The notes beneath the pieces are model-generated. The model had not been told where the DNA came from, did not search any database, and saw only the letters and a list, made by a program, of their open reading frames with translations. Made by a program: the position numbers and the translations under genes. 64,000 bases of DNA from Ottelia alismoides. Its lineage: Eukaryota; Streptophyta; Magnoliopsida; Alismatales; Hydrocharitaceae. The stretch spans positions 992,001-1,056,000 of the forward strand of contig JAZKJV010000389.1 of NCBI GenBank assembly GCA_037367405.1, read 5' to 3'. Of this stretch, positions 12,103-23,687 are shown one piece after another (position 1 is the stretch's first letter; every line of letters begins with the position of its first letter).

Positions 12103-12700
12103 ATTGGTTTGTTCAAATACCAATTGAAATAATAACAAGGCTAAATTACAAAAGACCCTAACTATGCTCAATTTATTAATCATCGGTCTCATTTTTGAAA
12201 TATAACGAAGAATCTAGCAAACTTTCAACTTTGTGCCTTAATATTGATATAGGCTGACTTCTATTTGAGAATAAAAAAATAAGATCGATATCCCTCTTTT
12301 TTACATTTCAAAATCGAGAACCTTGATTCGAAATAGAGGCATAGTTGATGTGTTCATGTTATGTACCCTAGAATATAAATTCAAAGTTCCTGAGCTAAGA
12401 ACACCAATTCGATGTCTGAAGCCGTACTGTACCGCTGCCATCAATCTTAGACTATATTTATTTACAGAGTCACACAGAACAAAGACGGAAGAAAAAAAAG
12501 TGTAATTAAGTAGGAGCTCCAAAAACATGTACAGCAGCAAAACATCAGGACCAGCGGATGTTCGAACCTACACATGCAGCGAACCCATGGAGCATACTGG
12601 ATGTTCGAAGATCAAGGGGAAAATATACTAAATTAGGACCAGCGGCACGGAAAAAGGAAAGAGGGGAAGGGGGGGAGAGAGAGAGGGGACCTCTCCTTTG
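12103..12700 (+). promoter_or_regulatory. Presumed upstream region of the PP2A B' gene
   Basis: This is the non-repetitive, AT-rich DNA between the last transposon and the GC/CT-rich 5' leader of the B' gene. An inverted repeat CAATTGGT...ACCAATTG lies at 12101-12126. AATATACTAAATTA near 12618 is only a weak TATA candidate. The promoter role is inferred from position alone. Confidence 0.35.
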
Positions 12701-13421
12701 GTCCCTTTTCATGCTTTGGGGTCTGCCGGGCCAACAGCTCAATCCGAGAAGCCACCGCGGCTTCTTCATCCTCCTCTGTTCTCTTCTTCAATCTCCGTCT
12801 CCCTGCTCGTTCCCCCTTTTCTCCCGACATACCCAAATGTGCACAAAATCATCACCTCAAGCAAAGACGCCAGCCGAAATTGCAATTCTAAATCACAGAT
12901 TTCCCCCTCACCAGCTCCCTCAATTCAATGTACGCCTCCCGGGTATTCTTGAAAGAACGCCTCTTCTTGATCCTCCAATCAATTTGAGCCTTCCGCTTCT
13001 CTATCAAAATGCCTTCTTCTTTCTTTCAGGTAATATTCGGATCGCCCGAATCGAATCGCAGGCACGCGATCTGAGGTCCATTATTTCGCGTATGATACCG
13101 TTCTCGTGATCCTTTTGCTTGTTAAATTACAGAGAGCTGGGCTCATGGTCAGTAATCGAAATGGGGTATTTTTAATTCGATGCTCGATTACCGACCGATC
13201 CCCGTTCTTCCCTTAATGAGTCGATTTAGAATTCGCAGAGGGTTATTTCGGTCTCGAATAGTACCTGGTTGCAATTTCAGAGGTGCAGCTGCACGATTTT
13301 TTTAAGTGGTCGAAAGCGATCAGAGGCCGTAAGATGAATTCTGCACAATAACAGTTATTTTTATCTTCTGTTATCTGGATTCGTCTTTCCTTTTGCCCTC
13401 TTTTACCATTCCCACGAAATC
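12701..13421 (+). other. 5' UTR region of PP2A B' gene, probably with an intron
   Basis: 12730-13025 is CT-rich (CTTCTTCATCCTCCTCTGTTC), like a plant 5' leader. At 13029 the string TTTCAG/GTAATATTCGG could be a splice donor. Acceptors with good pyrimidine tracts occur at about 13130 (AAATTACAG) and 13279 (AATTTCAG). The leader ends CCACGAAATC before the start codon at 13422. Transcript start and exact splice sites cannot be fixed from sequence alone. Confidence 0.45.
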
Positions 13422-14636
13422 ATGATCAAGCAGATATTTGGACGGCTTCCTCGGAAGCCATCATCAAAATCTGTGGAAAAAGTTGATTCTGGGAGCAGCG
13501 GCTCTGGTAATTCCACACCAAATACGCCAACCACTCCAAGGGGCAGCGGTGGAATGTCTAATAATGCAACAAGCTCTAGTATGCCAGTTCTATCGGGGTC
13601 CAATCCTACTTTAAGCACCGGAAATAAATGTTCTGCTGCTGTCGCGGTAAAGTTAAACCCTGCCGTGCTCTCTTTGGGATTTGAAGCATTGCCCGCCTTT
13701 AGGGACGTCCCTAGCTCTGAGAGGCAGGCTTTATTCATCAAGAAGTTGAATGTGTGCTCTGTTGTGTATGATTTCTCAGACCCGACAAAGAACTTAAAGG
13801 AGAAAGACATTAAGCGTCGTACACTTTTGGAGCTCGTTGATTATGTTACATCTGCGAATGGGAAGTTTACTGAAGCCGCCACACAGGGGGTGATCAAAAT
13901 GGTGTCCTTAAACTTGTTTAGGGGACTAACTTCTACATCTCGCGAGGGCAAGGTTTTAGATGGTATCGACATAGATGACGATGAGCCCCTGATGGATCCT
14001 GCCTGGCCACACCTGCAGATAGTTTATGAGTTCTTCTTGAGATTTGTTGCATCCCCAGAGACAGATGCAAAGTTGGCGAAGAAATACGTAGATCACTTAT
14101 TTGTTTTGAGGCTTTTGGATCTCTTTGATTCTGAAGATCCTAGAGAGAGAGAATACCTGAAAACGATCCTTCATCGTCTCTACGGTAAATTTATGGTGCA
14201 CAGACCATTCATCAGGAGAACTATCAATAACATTTTCTATCAATTTATTTTCGAGACCGAGAAACACAATGGGATCGCCGAGCTGTTGGAGATCTTGGGC
14301 AGCATTATTAATGGTTTTGCTTTGCCACTAAAAGCAGAGCATAGACTGTTCCTTACTAGAGCATTAATTCCACTACACAAACCCAAATCCATACCTATGT
14401 ATTTTCAACAATTGTCATACTGCATCTCACAATTTGTGGAGAAAGATTCCAAACTTGCTGACACAGTAATAGTGGGCCTTTTAAAGTATTGGCCAGTTAC
14501 AAACAGTTCAAAGGAGGTCATGTTTATACAAGAGCTTGAAGAAGTCTTAGAGATAATTCAAGCTGAAGAGTTCCAGCGCTGTATGGTGCCTTTGTTCCGG
14601 CGGATAGGCCTATGTCTAAGTAGCTCACACTTCCAG
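13422..14636 (+). CDS. PP2A B' (B56) regulatory subunit, coding exon 1
   Basis: This encodes residues 1-405 of the substrate-targeting B' subunit of the PP2A holoenzyme (scaffold A, catalytic C, regulatory B'). The N-terminus [16 protein letters not shown] matches the start typical of the plant B' zeta/eta/theta group. Residues about 15-65 form a Ser/Pro/Gly-rich variable region. From about residue 75 the B56 HEAT-like solenoid runs to the end, with hallmark stretches such as [74 protein letters not shown] and [15 protein letters not shown]. It ends SSSHFQ at CAG/GTAACA, a good donor in phase 0. Without splicing, five more codons (VTNEV) lead to a stop. No damage is visible. The start codon is the family's usual one. 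Confidence in family is high; the exact paralogue (zeta, eta or theta) is not certain. Confidence 0.97.
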
Positions 14637-15034
14637 GTAACAAATGAAGTGTAGACCCTCTTTATATTACCTTTTGCAAGCATTTATTGATATGTCCCAA
14701 TATCTTCATTAATTTGCATTTTTACTTCTATATCAACAGCGGTTACTATTTCACTTCATTCTTAATTTTCTGATATCGTGGCTTTCAACTCACTAGTTAT
14801 TGGCAGTATTTCCTTGAGAGTTAGGGCAACAATGTTTGTCTCCTGTGCTTGGATAATGAGCCTGTATTCGGTCGAGCTACTTGTCGCCAGTGCATTTCGC
14901 TTTCCTTTTGCAAGTTTTATGTGTACCAATGAATTAAATAACTGTTCAAACCTTTTTCTTATAATGGAAGTTTGATCATCACAAATTAATCTAGTATATG
15001 TAGTTGGTTCTCTTATTATTTGAATTTTGTTTTA
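14637..15034 (+). other. Unique 5' part of the intron
   Basis: This is AT-rich DNA directly after the splice donor with no recognisable element. It is probably original intron sequence preceding the first insertion. Confidence 0.5.
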
Positions 15035-15055
15035 TATCTTTTAGGCTTCAATTTT

Positions 15056-16177
15056 TGAACCTTCGTTAAAGAGCTAATGGAAGAACTTCCATATGATTTT
15101 TATAGATTTGGAGAAGGCTTATGATACTGTCCCACGGGAGATATTGTGGTGAGTTTTGGAGAAGAGACAAGTATCTGTCCTATACATTAACCTCATCAAA
15201 GATACGTATGATATGGCTTCATCTTGTGTAAGGATATAATATAGGAAGACTGATTATTTTGACATCAACATTAGTCTGCATCAAGGTTCAGTGTTGAGTC
15301 CATTCCTTTTACTTTGCTTATGGACGAGTTGATAAGTTACATTCAGGATGAGATACCTTGGTGCATGTTATTCACCGATGATATTGTGTTGATTGATGAG
15401 ACTAGAGATGGAGTAAATGAGAAGCTTGAGTTATGGATACATGCATTGGAGATTAAAGGATTTCATATAAATAGGGCTAAGACTGAATATATGGAGTAGA
15501 CTTTTGATGGAAGCAATGGTGAAGGAATCGAGGTGAAGATTGGTGATGATAACATTCAGAAGAGAGATTCTTTTAGATACGTGGGATCTATTTTGCAACG
15601 TGATGTGGAAATCGATGGAGATGTTACTAATAAAATAAATGCTGGTTGGCTAAAGTGGAGAGGAGCTTCTACTGTTCTCTTTGATAAGTAATTTCCTTTG
15701 AAAATCAAAGGAAAGTGTTACAAAGCAACCGTGAGATTGCTATGCTCTATGGATCTGAATGTTGGCCTGTGAACCATAGACATGTGCAGAGAATGGCAGT
15801 AGCAGAAATGAAAAATGCTAAGGTGGATGTGTGTACATAGACGTAAAGATTGGATTCAGAATGATGCAATCAGAATGAAAGTTGGTGTAGCTTAGATCAA
15901 GGATAAGATGCGAGAAAATCGCTTAAGGTGGTTTAGGCATTTGCAAAGGAGGCCAGTTGATGCACCAGTAGGGAGATGCGAGTTTTGGGATGTTGAGCCG
16001 GCTAAGAGAGAGCGATGAAGGCCCAATAATTGTTGGAATGAGACCATATGAAGGGGTCTTGTTTTTTGGATCTAAGCTCGAGAATGACCCAAGATAGATC
16101 TGAATGGAGGCAAAGAATCCATGTAGCCGAGCCGACCCTACTTAATGTGGGAAAAGGCTGTATTGTTGTTGTTGTTG
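15056..16177 (+). mobile_element. 5'-truncated RTE-type LINE (RTE-1)
   Basis: It begins in the reverse transcriptase (FIDLEKAYDTVPREILW at about 15098), continues through FTDDIVLIDETRDGVNEK (FADD altered to FTDD) and ends in GGGAAAAGGCTG with a (TTG)n tail, the usual 3' end of plant RTE LINEs. Target duplications flank it: 21 bases at 15035-15055 (TATCTTTTAGGCTTC...) and 16178-16198 (TATCTTTTAGACTTT...), with two mismatches. Stops and frameshifts make it inactive. It is collinear with 19237-20340 of the longer RTE copy downstream. Confidence 0.88.
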
Positions 16178-16198
16178 TATCTTTTAGACTTTAATTTT

Positions 16199-16988
16199 TC
16201 CATTCATGCGGCAAATGTAATCTTTTAGGGCATGTTTGGTTGCAGTTAGTGTTGTCCCCAGGGCTCCAGAATTCTATTTAATTCAGGAGTAACCCTAGGA
16301 CTAGCCCATTGGTGTCCTCTGTATCAAGATGCATTAGAAAGCGATGAATCTAACTACTTTCATTCTTAACTTTTGGCGTATAGAGAACAAAAAGCTGCAT
16401 TCTATATCTCTATACAATTCATCTAAACTTGTTGTTCCGCATTATTAGTGGTCACTTTGTTCAGATTAGATGATGTATTTTAGATTTGTTTCCTTTTTGG
16501 AAAATGTCATCATTCGTGTTCAACAAGTGAATCAATGCTACTCTTGGTTAGGAAGTCTTCAACATTGATACTCTTAAACAACAACCATTTGGACAGAACC
16601 ATTTAGGTCTTTTCAAGGATCTATCTTGCATTACCTTTGCCTCTCAATCTAGGTCAGAACACAGTCATGCAGTATAAAAGAAGAGTTTGAAACTCATTAC
16701 TGTTGATTAAATGTTGTAAAATATAACCACCTCATATTTTCTTTGCATTTCTTACCATGCCCTTTCAAACTGAATATGAATTACAATCAGAAACACATCT
16801 TGGCCTTCATATTTTCATGCTCTCCATTCTTTTTAGAGTTATTATACACTCCAAAATACTCTTTGCTATATGCATGGCCATGGATGGATCTAGGGGGTCA
16901 TGAAGGTGCTCATGCTCCTCTAGATTTTAGGATATCATCCTTATATGGGTGATATATATACTAAATATATAATGTCTTTTTGATTTTC
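16199..16988. other. Unannotated intron stretch between two RTE insertions
   Basis: AT-rich with no domain or terminal motif recognised. Probably original intron DNA. Confidence 0.5.
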
Positions 16989-17328
16989 ATATATTAAATT
17001 TATTTTAACTCAGCCATGGCCGGTCCCAAGCTTGGGTAAATTGAGGAGGGTTGTGCATTAGGTTGTCGACAGCCAGCGCATGAGAGATAAATTCCTAAAT
17101 AGTGTTCTTTTAATAAAAGTATTTAGGATTTTGTCTCGAAACCGTTCGGATAAATTCCTTTAGGAATTTGTCTCGAAACCGTTCGGATAAATTCCTAAAT
17201 AGTGTTCTTTGTCTCGAATTCGTTTGGATCTTTTAATCATGGATTTAATGAAACATCTAGATTTCGTTGGAGCATTCCGTATTTGCGATGCGTTGCATTG
17301 CCTAAATGCAATGAGAAGTTGGCAAGGG

Positions 17329-17490
17329 CCGCTACATCGCTGTCCGGATGTAGTTCAAAATTTGTAAGGGTTATCGCTTGAGGAACACATGCGAGTAAAT
17401 AAGATAGTTCCGCTGCATCGCCATCCGGATGCATTCCAAAATTTGCAAGGGTTCTCGCATGATGGACGAATGCGAGTAAAGAAGTTAGTC
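17329..17490 (+). repeat. Two 81-bp tandem units in the RTE-2 leader
   Basis: CCGCTACATCGC at 17329 and CCGCTGCATCGCC at 17410 begin two diverged copies of the same 81-bp unit, each ending ATGCGAGTAAA-like. They lie just before or at the start of the endonuclease reading frame. In LINEs such leader repeats often carry promoter activity; that is inference here. Confidence 0.75.
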
Positions 17491-18348
17491 CAAAAGAGGT
17501 TGAAAAGGAAGTTACGGATAGGTAGTTGGAGTATTGGCACTTTGACTGGTAAATCGATGGAGATAGTTGATGCGATGGAAAGAAGGAAGATTCAGATATT
17601 GTGTCTACAAGAGACAAAATGGGTTGGAGAGAAAGCAAGGGAGATTGAGAAGAGAAGCTTTAAACTTTGGTATTTAGGTAAAGATAAGAGCAGAAATGGT
17701 GTTGGAGTGGTTGTTCATAAGGATTTGAAGGATTTTGTGGTTGAGGTGCAAAGATCTGAGGATTGGGTGCTTGAAGAAGAAATTCTGAATATCATCTCAG
17801 TTTATGCAACACAAATTGGTTTAGATGATAGGATTAAACAAGCTTTTTGGGAGGATTTGCATAAGATTATGCAAGGAATCCCACAAAGAGAGATGATTTG
17901 CCTAGGTGGAGATCTTAATGGACATGTGGGAAAGGATGCTTCAAGGTATGCTAGTGTTCATAGAGGACATGGCTTCAGGGATAGAAATGAAGAGGGAAAA
18001 GTCTTTCTGGATTTTGTAACAGCTTATGATCTTTTCATTGCAAATACTCTCTTCGAGAAGAGGGAGGAGCATTTAATTACTTATATTAGTGGCTCGACTA
18101 GAACACAGATAGACTACTTTGCGTTGAGAAGAAGAGATCAGTTGTGTTGCAAAGACTGCAATGTAATCCCAAGAGAGAGCCTGACCACCCAACATCGCTT
18201 GTTAGTCATGGATGTGCAAATAAAAGGGCTAGTAAAGAAAAGAAGGGTTTCTAAGATCACTAGAACTAGATGGTGGAATCTTCAATTGAAGCAATCAAGC
18301 TTCACTTGGATTATAACAAAAGTGCTAATGAGATGTGGGAGGCAGTAG
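17473..18348 (+). pseudogene. RTE-2 apurinic endonuclease domain
   Basis: The open frame from about 17389 carries an exonuclease-endonuclease-phosphatase (APE) fold. Motifs in order are RIGSWSIGTLTGKS, CLQETKWVGEK (catalytic Glu), NGVGVVVHKD, CLGGDLNGHVG (Asp/Asn), TQIDYFALRR and LTTQHRLLVMD (the terminal catalytic His region). This domain makes the target-site nick for insertion. Residues look preserved, but the downstream frame break at 18270-18350 separates it from the reverse transcriptase, so the polyprotein is broken. Confidence 0.85.
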
Positions 18349-20320
18349 CATCTTGTATCCGAAGGGTAGCCAAAGAGATGCTAGGCGAGTCAAAGGGAGG
18401 AGCTCCATCCCAAAAGGAAGTTTGGTGGTGGAGTGGAGAGGTGCAAGAGAAGCTTAAAATTAAAAGAGCTCGCATTAAAGTTATGTCTAAGGATAGAACA
18501 GATGAAACTGTCACGAACTATAAAATAGCTAAGAAGGAAGCAAAGAAGGCGATAAGCGAAGCTAAGTCAAAAGCTTATGAAGATTTTTACAAAAATCTCG
18601 ATTCTAAGGAGGGTCGGAAGGATATATTCAGGCTGGCTAAAGCAAGAGAAAGAAAGACCGATGATCTTTCTCAAGTGAGATGCATTAAGGATGAGGAAGA
18701 TCACGTGCTTGTTACTCAGTAGGATATAGAGACTAGATGAAAGCAATACTTCCATAAGCTTTTCATTGGGGAAGGAAATGGAGAGATCACTTTGGGAAAT
18801 CTAGCTAGTAGTGAAAGTTACTTGAATCGTGCAAGCTACAGACGAATACAAAGGAAGGAAATAGATGAGGCTTTGAAGGTTATGAGATATGGGAAAGGTG
18901 TAGGACCTGATGACATTCCTGTAGAAGTTTGGAGAGTTTTAGGTGAGCGTGGTTTGACTTGGCTTACAAAATCATTCAATGTTATGTGATGAAGCAAGAA
19001 AATACCTGAAAACTGGAGGAGAAGCATCGTGGTGCCTCTTTATAAGAACAAAAGAGACATTCAAAATGGTTCAAAATACAAAGGTATCAAGCTGATAAGT
19101 CATACTATGAAAATTAGGGAATGTGTGATTGAAAGAAGGTTGAGGCAAGTTTCCAAAGTAAAAGAAAACAAATTCGGATTCATGCCAGGTCGCTCAACTA
19201 TTGAAGCCATCCACTTACTGAGAATAATGGAGATTTACAGAGCTAAAAGGAAGAACCTGCATATGATTTTTATTGATTTAGAGAGGGCTTATGATTCTGT
19301 CCCACGGGAGATATTGTGGAGAGTTTTTGAGAAAAGACAAGTACCTATCCTATACATTAACCTCATAAAAGATATGTATGATAGGGCTTCATCTTGTGTA
19401 AGGATACAGTCTTGGAAAACTGACTATTTTGACATCAACATTGGTCTGCACCAAGGTTCAACTGAGTCCATTCCTTTTTACTTTGATTATGGATGAGTTG
19501 ACAAGTCACATTCAGGATGAGATACCTTGGTGTATGTTATTCGCTGATGATATTGTATTGATTGATGAGACTAGAGATGGAGTAAATAAGAAGCTTGAGA
19601 TATGTAGACATGCTTTGGAGACTAAAGGATTTCGTATAAGCAGGGCTAAGACTGAATATATGGAGTGTACTTTTGATGGAAGCAATGATGAAGGAATCAA
19701 TGTTAAGATTGGTGATGATAACATTAAGAAGAGAGATTCTTTTAAATACTTGAGCTTTATTTTGCAACATGATGAAGCAATTGATGGAGATGTTACAAAT
19801 AGGATAAATGCAGGTTGGCTAAAGTGGAGAGGGGCATCTACTGTTCTCTGTGATAAGAAAATTCCTTTGAAAATCAAAGGAAAGTTCTACAAGCAGCTAT
19901 GAGATCTGTTATTCTCTATGTATCTGAATGTTGGCCTGTGAACTATAGACATGTGCAGAGAATGACGGTAGCAGAAATAAAAATGCTAAGGTGGATGTGT
20001 GGACACACACAGACACACGTAAATATTGGGTTCGGAATGATGCCATCAGAATGAAAGTGTGTAGCTCTGATCGAAGATAAGATGCGAGAAAATCACTTAA
20101 GGTGGTTTGGCCATGTGCAAAGTTGGTCAGCTGATGCATCGGTGAGGAGATGTGAGTTTTGGAGTGTTGAGCTGGATAAAAGAGGGTGTGTAAGGCCCAA
20201 GAAGTGTTGGAATGAGATTATACGAAGGGATCTTAGTTTTTTGGATCTAAGCCCGAGAATGACCCACGATAGATTTGAATGGAGGCAAAAAATCCATGTA
20301 GCCGACCCTACTTAAAGTGG
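18270..20320 (+). pseudogene. RTE-2 reverse transcriptase, broken
   Basis: This follows the endonuclease in several frames. A linker (18270-18722) leads to KGVGPDDIPVEVWR (18893), NWRRSIVVPLYKNK (19013), ENKFGFMPGRSTIEAIHLLR (19167), FIDLERAYDSVPREILW (19268), an intact FADDIVLIDETRDG (about 19540) and a C-terminal RRDLSFLDLSP block (about 20225). The catalytic FADD is kept, but stops at about 18721 and 18987 and a frameshift in the GLHQGS segment (19440-19470) prevent a full product. Confidence 0.85.
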
Positions 20321-20359
20321 GAAAAGGCTTTGTTGTTGTTATATATTAAATTTATTTTA

Positions 20360-20772
20360 TATATTTTTAAAAATGGAAACTCTTTATATTTGAGGCCAAT
20401 CTATCATCGCTCGCCATAATTCTCTCAGTATCCCTCTCTCATTTTCAGAGATCTCTCCCTCCATGCATATTTTCCTCTCTCTCCTCTTCCACATGTCTCT
20501 CTTTTTCCCTCTCCCTCATCTCCATCTCTCAAGCATGCTCTTTCTTTTAAAAAAAGGGCATGCCACTGTCCTCTACAAACTATATATAGGTCTACTTTAT
20601 TTTACATTGGTCTCGAGATAAGTGCAGAAGTTAGTGGTGGACTTCGTATCTGAAAGCCTGCACAATTCGTATTATAATATATTCTAATATATAGGTAACA
20701 TTGTTGCCATGGAGGAAAACTCCTTTACAGAGTTAGTTTTTTTGATTTACCTTAAGATCATCATGCTACTAG
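20360..20772. other. Unannotated intron stretch, CT-rich in part
   Basis: 20400-20540 is a CTCTCT-rich low-complexity stretch. No gene or element is recognised. Confidence 0.45.
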
Positions 20773-20790
20773 GATTATCAAGGCATACTT

Positions 20791-21160
20791 TTTTTTTGAA
20801 GCCAAGAAAGGGGGATACACTTGAAGATGTTCACCCCAAAAATTCATTGAAAGGGGTCAGAGAAAGAAAGAGGGGGAGAGCTACATACACCAAGAGCTTA
20901 AAAGGCTCGACACCTGTAAAGATACATTTTCCAAATAGAACCTTTGTCCCGAAAAAAGAAGCGCATTCCTGGCAAGCCAAATAGCGCAAAGCGTAGCCAG
21001 CGGCCGCAACAGTTCACATCTTTCCCGGTTGGAGGCCGCCACCAAGCTGTTGCAAAAAGCACCCACATCAGAGAGGGCAAGCCAGCTCAAAGACGGGTTG
21101 TCCCAGAGGGAGGCCACCCGAGAGCAGGAGAAGAAAAGGTGATGTCATTGTTATCCATGT
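20791..21160 (-). mobile_element. 3' tail of an L1-type LINE, antisense
   Basis: The minus strand reads LLRPLATLCAIWLARNALLFSGQRF, the C-terminal tail typical of plant L1 ORF2. It ends in a poly(A) run seen as T9 after 20789. Target duplications GATTATCAAGGCATACTT (20773-20790) and GATTATCTAGGCGTACTT (21161-21178) differ at two of 18 positions. The insertion is therefore a severely 5'-truncated L1 of about 370 bp. Confidence 0.85.
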
Positions 21161-21178
21161 GATTATCTAGGCGTACTT

Positions 21179-21540
21179 ATAAACTGACTTATCCAACTGC
21201 AAAGGAAATGTTAGGTCAAGTGATAATAAGTTAGAGTAGCTTTCTCGCCAACTGATGACATTGTCTCCATCTACAAGCATGTCTTCCTAATATAAACGAG
21301 CCTTATGATCCATATAAATTTCAGGTGGTTTGGTGTTTATCATTATGGAGTACCAATCCATGCAAAAGATCAGCCCAAAACATATCCTTTAAGATATAGC
21401 TAGTTCTACAATTGTGCACTACATTTAGCCTAAGGAAAAATCTCAATAGGTCCATATCCTTGATCATAAAGCGATTCACAGGATAGTTAGTTGATATTAC
21501 ACCTTTAATATCTAGTCCTAAGATACTTAAATATAAGGGG
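21179..21540. other. Unannotated intron stretch
   Basis: AT-rich, with no recognisable element or gene. Confidence 0.4.
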
Positions 21541-22024
21541 ATGGTTATCTCTCATTGGCAGAGAGAGCGCCTCCCTGAAGTGGGAGGTTAGAGGAGGGTG
21601 AAGGAGTGGAGGGGGGCTACCAACATGATCGAGGATAGGCACGAGAGAGCCACCAAACAAGAGGGTGAGGGGGGAGAGGAAGGCTAGTCGTTCGTTTCCC
21701 ATCGGAAACGTGGCCAACAATGTTTTAGGTATGGGTTTTTATGGTCATCGAGCTGTATCGTGTGTGCTGAAGCCATGTGGTTTCGACTGTGGGGGGGGGG
21801 GGGGGGGGGGAGAAAGGTCATCGGAGGCTAGCCTGCCCACAGCTCTTGCATGCCGATCTGGCAGGCAAAATAGAAGGTTCTTTGCGCCCATCGACGCCAG
21901 CCGTGTGCACTGCCATGTGATCCTATTCGTTGGTTGTTAGTCTCGACAAACAAGAAGCAATCTCACAGAAGTGTAAGTTTCTCATCGAATATTCTACAAC
22001 AAAAGATGTTGATATCCAAACCAT

Positions 22025-23165
22025 TTGAGGTTCTCTACGAAAAGGTTGTTGGGAGAGACCTTCTCAGGAGATGTTAGTCTGGAAGCCAATTTGATTTGTG
22101 CAAGGGGCCTGTCAAAATCAGACATCAATGTTTTGCTGTGGATCAATCAAAATTTAGGAATCAAGTGGTGCCTCCCTCGATTCACGGATGACGAAGCACC
22201 AAGCAGCTCTCCATGGGTGGCTCGTATACTCAGAGTTCCCTTTCAATCACAGTTTGTTGAAGCCTTGAAACCGGCATTGAGGAACCTTGGAACAATGACA
22301 ATGATCCTTGCAGATGGTCGTTCTCTAGGCTCAGATCTATTGGTGATCTTAGTGGTCCTTGAGGTTTCATACTCAATTCTCTCTGAATCGGTTTGCTCGT
22401 TGATGATGGGACACACATCCTTCAAGCTGTTGGCAAAGATTCTGTCCACGCTGCCACCGCCATTGCCGGTGATAGAAGGAGCAGCTAGCTCCTCGTCGAT
22501 CGTGCCAACGAAGAAACTTCCAGAAAGGGAAGTCACATAAAAGGCAGATGCAGAGATCTTGGAAGAGCCAACTTTAGAAATTTTTCAAAAGGAGGAAGTT
22601 ACAGATTTCGAATCCCCTTTCTTGGTTGCGGAGCAATATATGGAAAATCTCGAGCTTTCACGTCCCGCGCTCACATTCACTTCATCAGTGCTACCTTTTT
22701 CCCTTTTAGGGCTCCACCACTTTCTGGATGCATCGAGTTATTCTGGTGTCTACCCATTTGATTTGGCAGTAAGGGATCCACCTTTACCTTGCTAAACCTG
22801 ACCCGTTTATTGGGGACCCGAGTTTTTAATCAATTGAATGATCTGGTTATCAGAGACCTGATGGTTGTCAGTCATTTGGTTCCTTTTGTTGTTTCGGATA
22901 CAGATGGTCATCGTTTAATGAAACCCGATAAGGTGCTTTCTAGTCAAGAAAGCCCATTCAAGATTTTACCTCTTGGATTGTTGAAAAGCTCAAAGCCCAT
23001 GGTGGTTGCACCCCTGATATTGCCTGTCCGGGAAGTACCAAGGCGATCGGCCATATTTGATGTCTCTTCGTCGATGGTTGTTTCTTTGCCTAATCAGGGG
23101 CTCACAATTAATCATCTTGCCGATACAGAAAATCCTTCTTCATTGGAAAAATGTTTGAGCCTTAT
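22025..23165 (+). pseudogene. Presumed ORF1 region of L1-A
   Basis: Open readings 22025-22540, 22559-22795 and 22789-23172 lie where an L1 ORF1 should be, after a GC-rich leader with a run of 20 G at 21791-21810. I do not recognise a conserved domain, and no CCHC knuckle is visible because the right part is interrupted by mitochondrial DNA. The assignment rests on position before the endonuclease. The readings are broken. Confidence 0.4.
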
Positions 23166-23687
23166 ACCTTAGTGGCAGTCTCACCTTATTCGGGCAGGCT
23201 GATCACACGTACTTCCCACCACACCTAGGTAGGTCAGGTCAGTAGCAGTACACACTTTCAAGTCTGTTCTCGTCCCTGCTCGCTTAGCTCGCTCCAGACC
23301 TCTTCAAGCTTTTCCGGGACCTTTGAGTTCGTGCTTGGAAGAGCGGAAATCGCCCCTTTAAGATCATATGGATCTGAGGAAGGCTAGCTAATCATGAGAT
23401 CCGAGTGAGGGTAGCTAATCATGAGTTCGGGTTGTTGGGTCTGAAGGTGGTCGGAAAGCTAAATCAGCAGCAAAGTCTTTTACTGCCCCTCACTCTGTGG
23501 AAGACGAAACTATGTCTTTGGGTAGGGAATGAGGATAGAAAATCCTATAGCTCTATTACGCCCTCCAACTGTCATGTAAGGCCCCGCATGGCGGTATAGG
23601 CTAGCATATCCGAGGTCAGGCTAGGGTGCGGGGCTTTTGGCTAGCGGGGTCCGCGAGCAGAGCGAGAGAACGAAGTGGGCTGTGGTG

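Larger units (their letters stand above)
17008..20340 (+). mobile_element. Near full-length RTE-type LINE (RTE-2)
   Basis: The element starts ACTCAGCCATGGCCGGTCCC, which I recognise as the 5' end of plant RTE LINEs, and ends GGGAAAAGGC plus (TTG)n. It is flanked by a perfect 19-bp target duplication, ATATATTAAATTTATTTTA, at 16989-17007 and 20341-20359. At 3,333 bp it is about full length for the clade. It encodes an endonuclease and a reverse transcriptase, but frame breaks near 18270-18350, 18720, 18990 and 19440 make it non-autonomous. The 5' untranslated part holds repeats around 17130-17215 and two 81-bp units at 17329-17490. Confidence 0.93.

Noticed and set aside
12558..13109. 183-residue open frame upstream of the B' gene
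   Set aside because: It lies over the CT-rich 5' leader, has no recognisable domain and contains likely splice sites.
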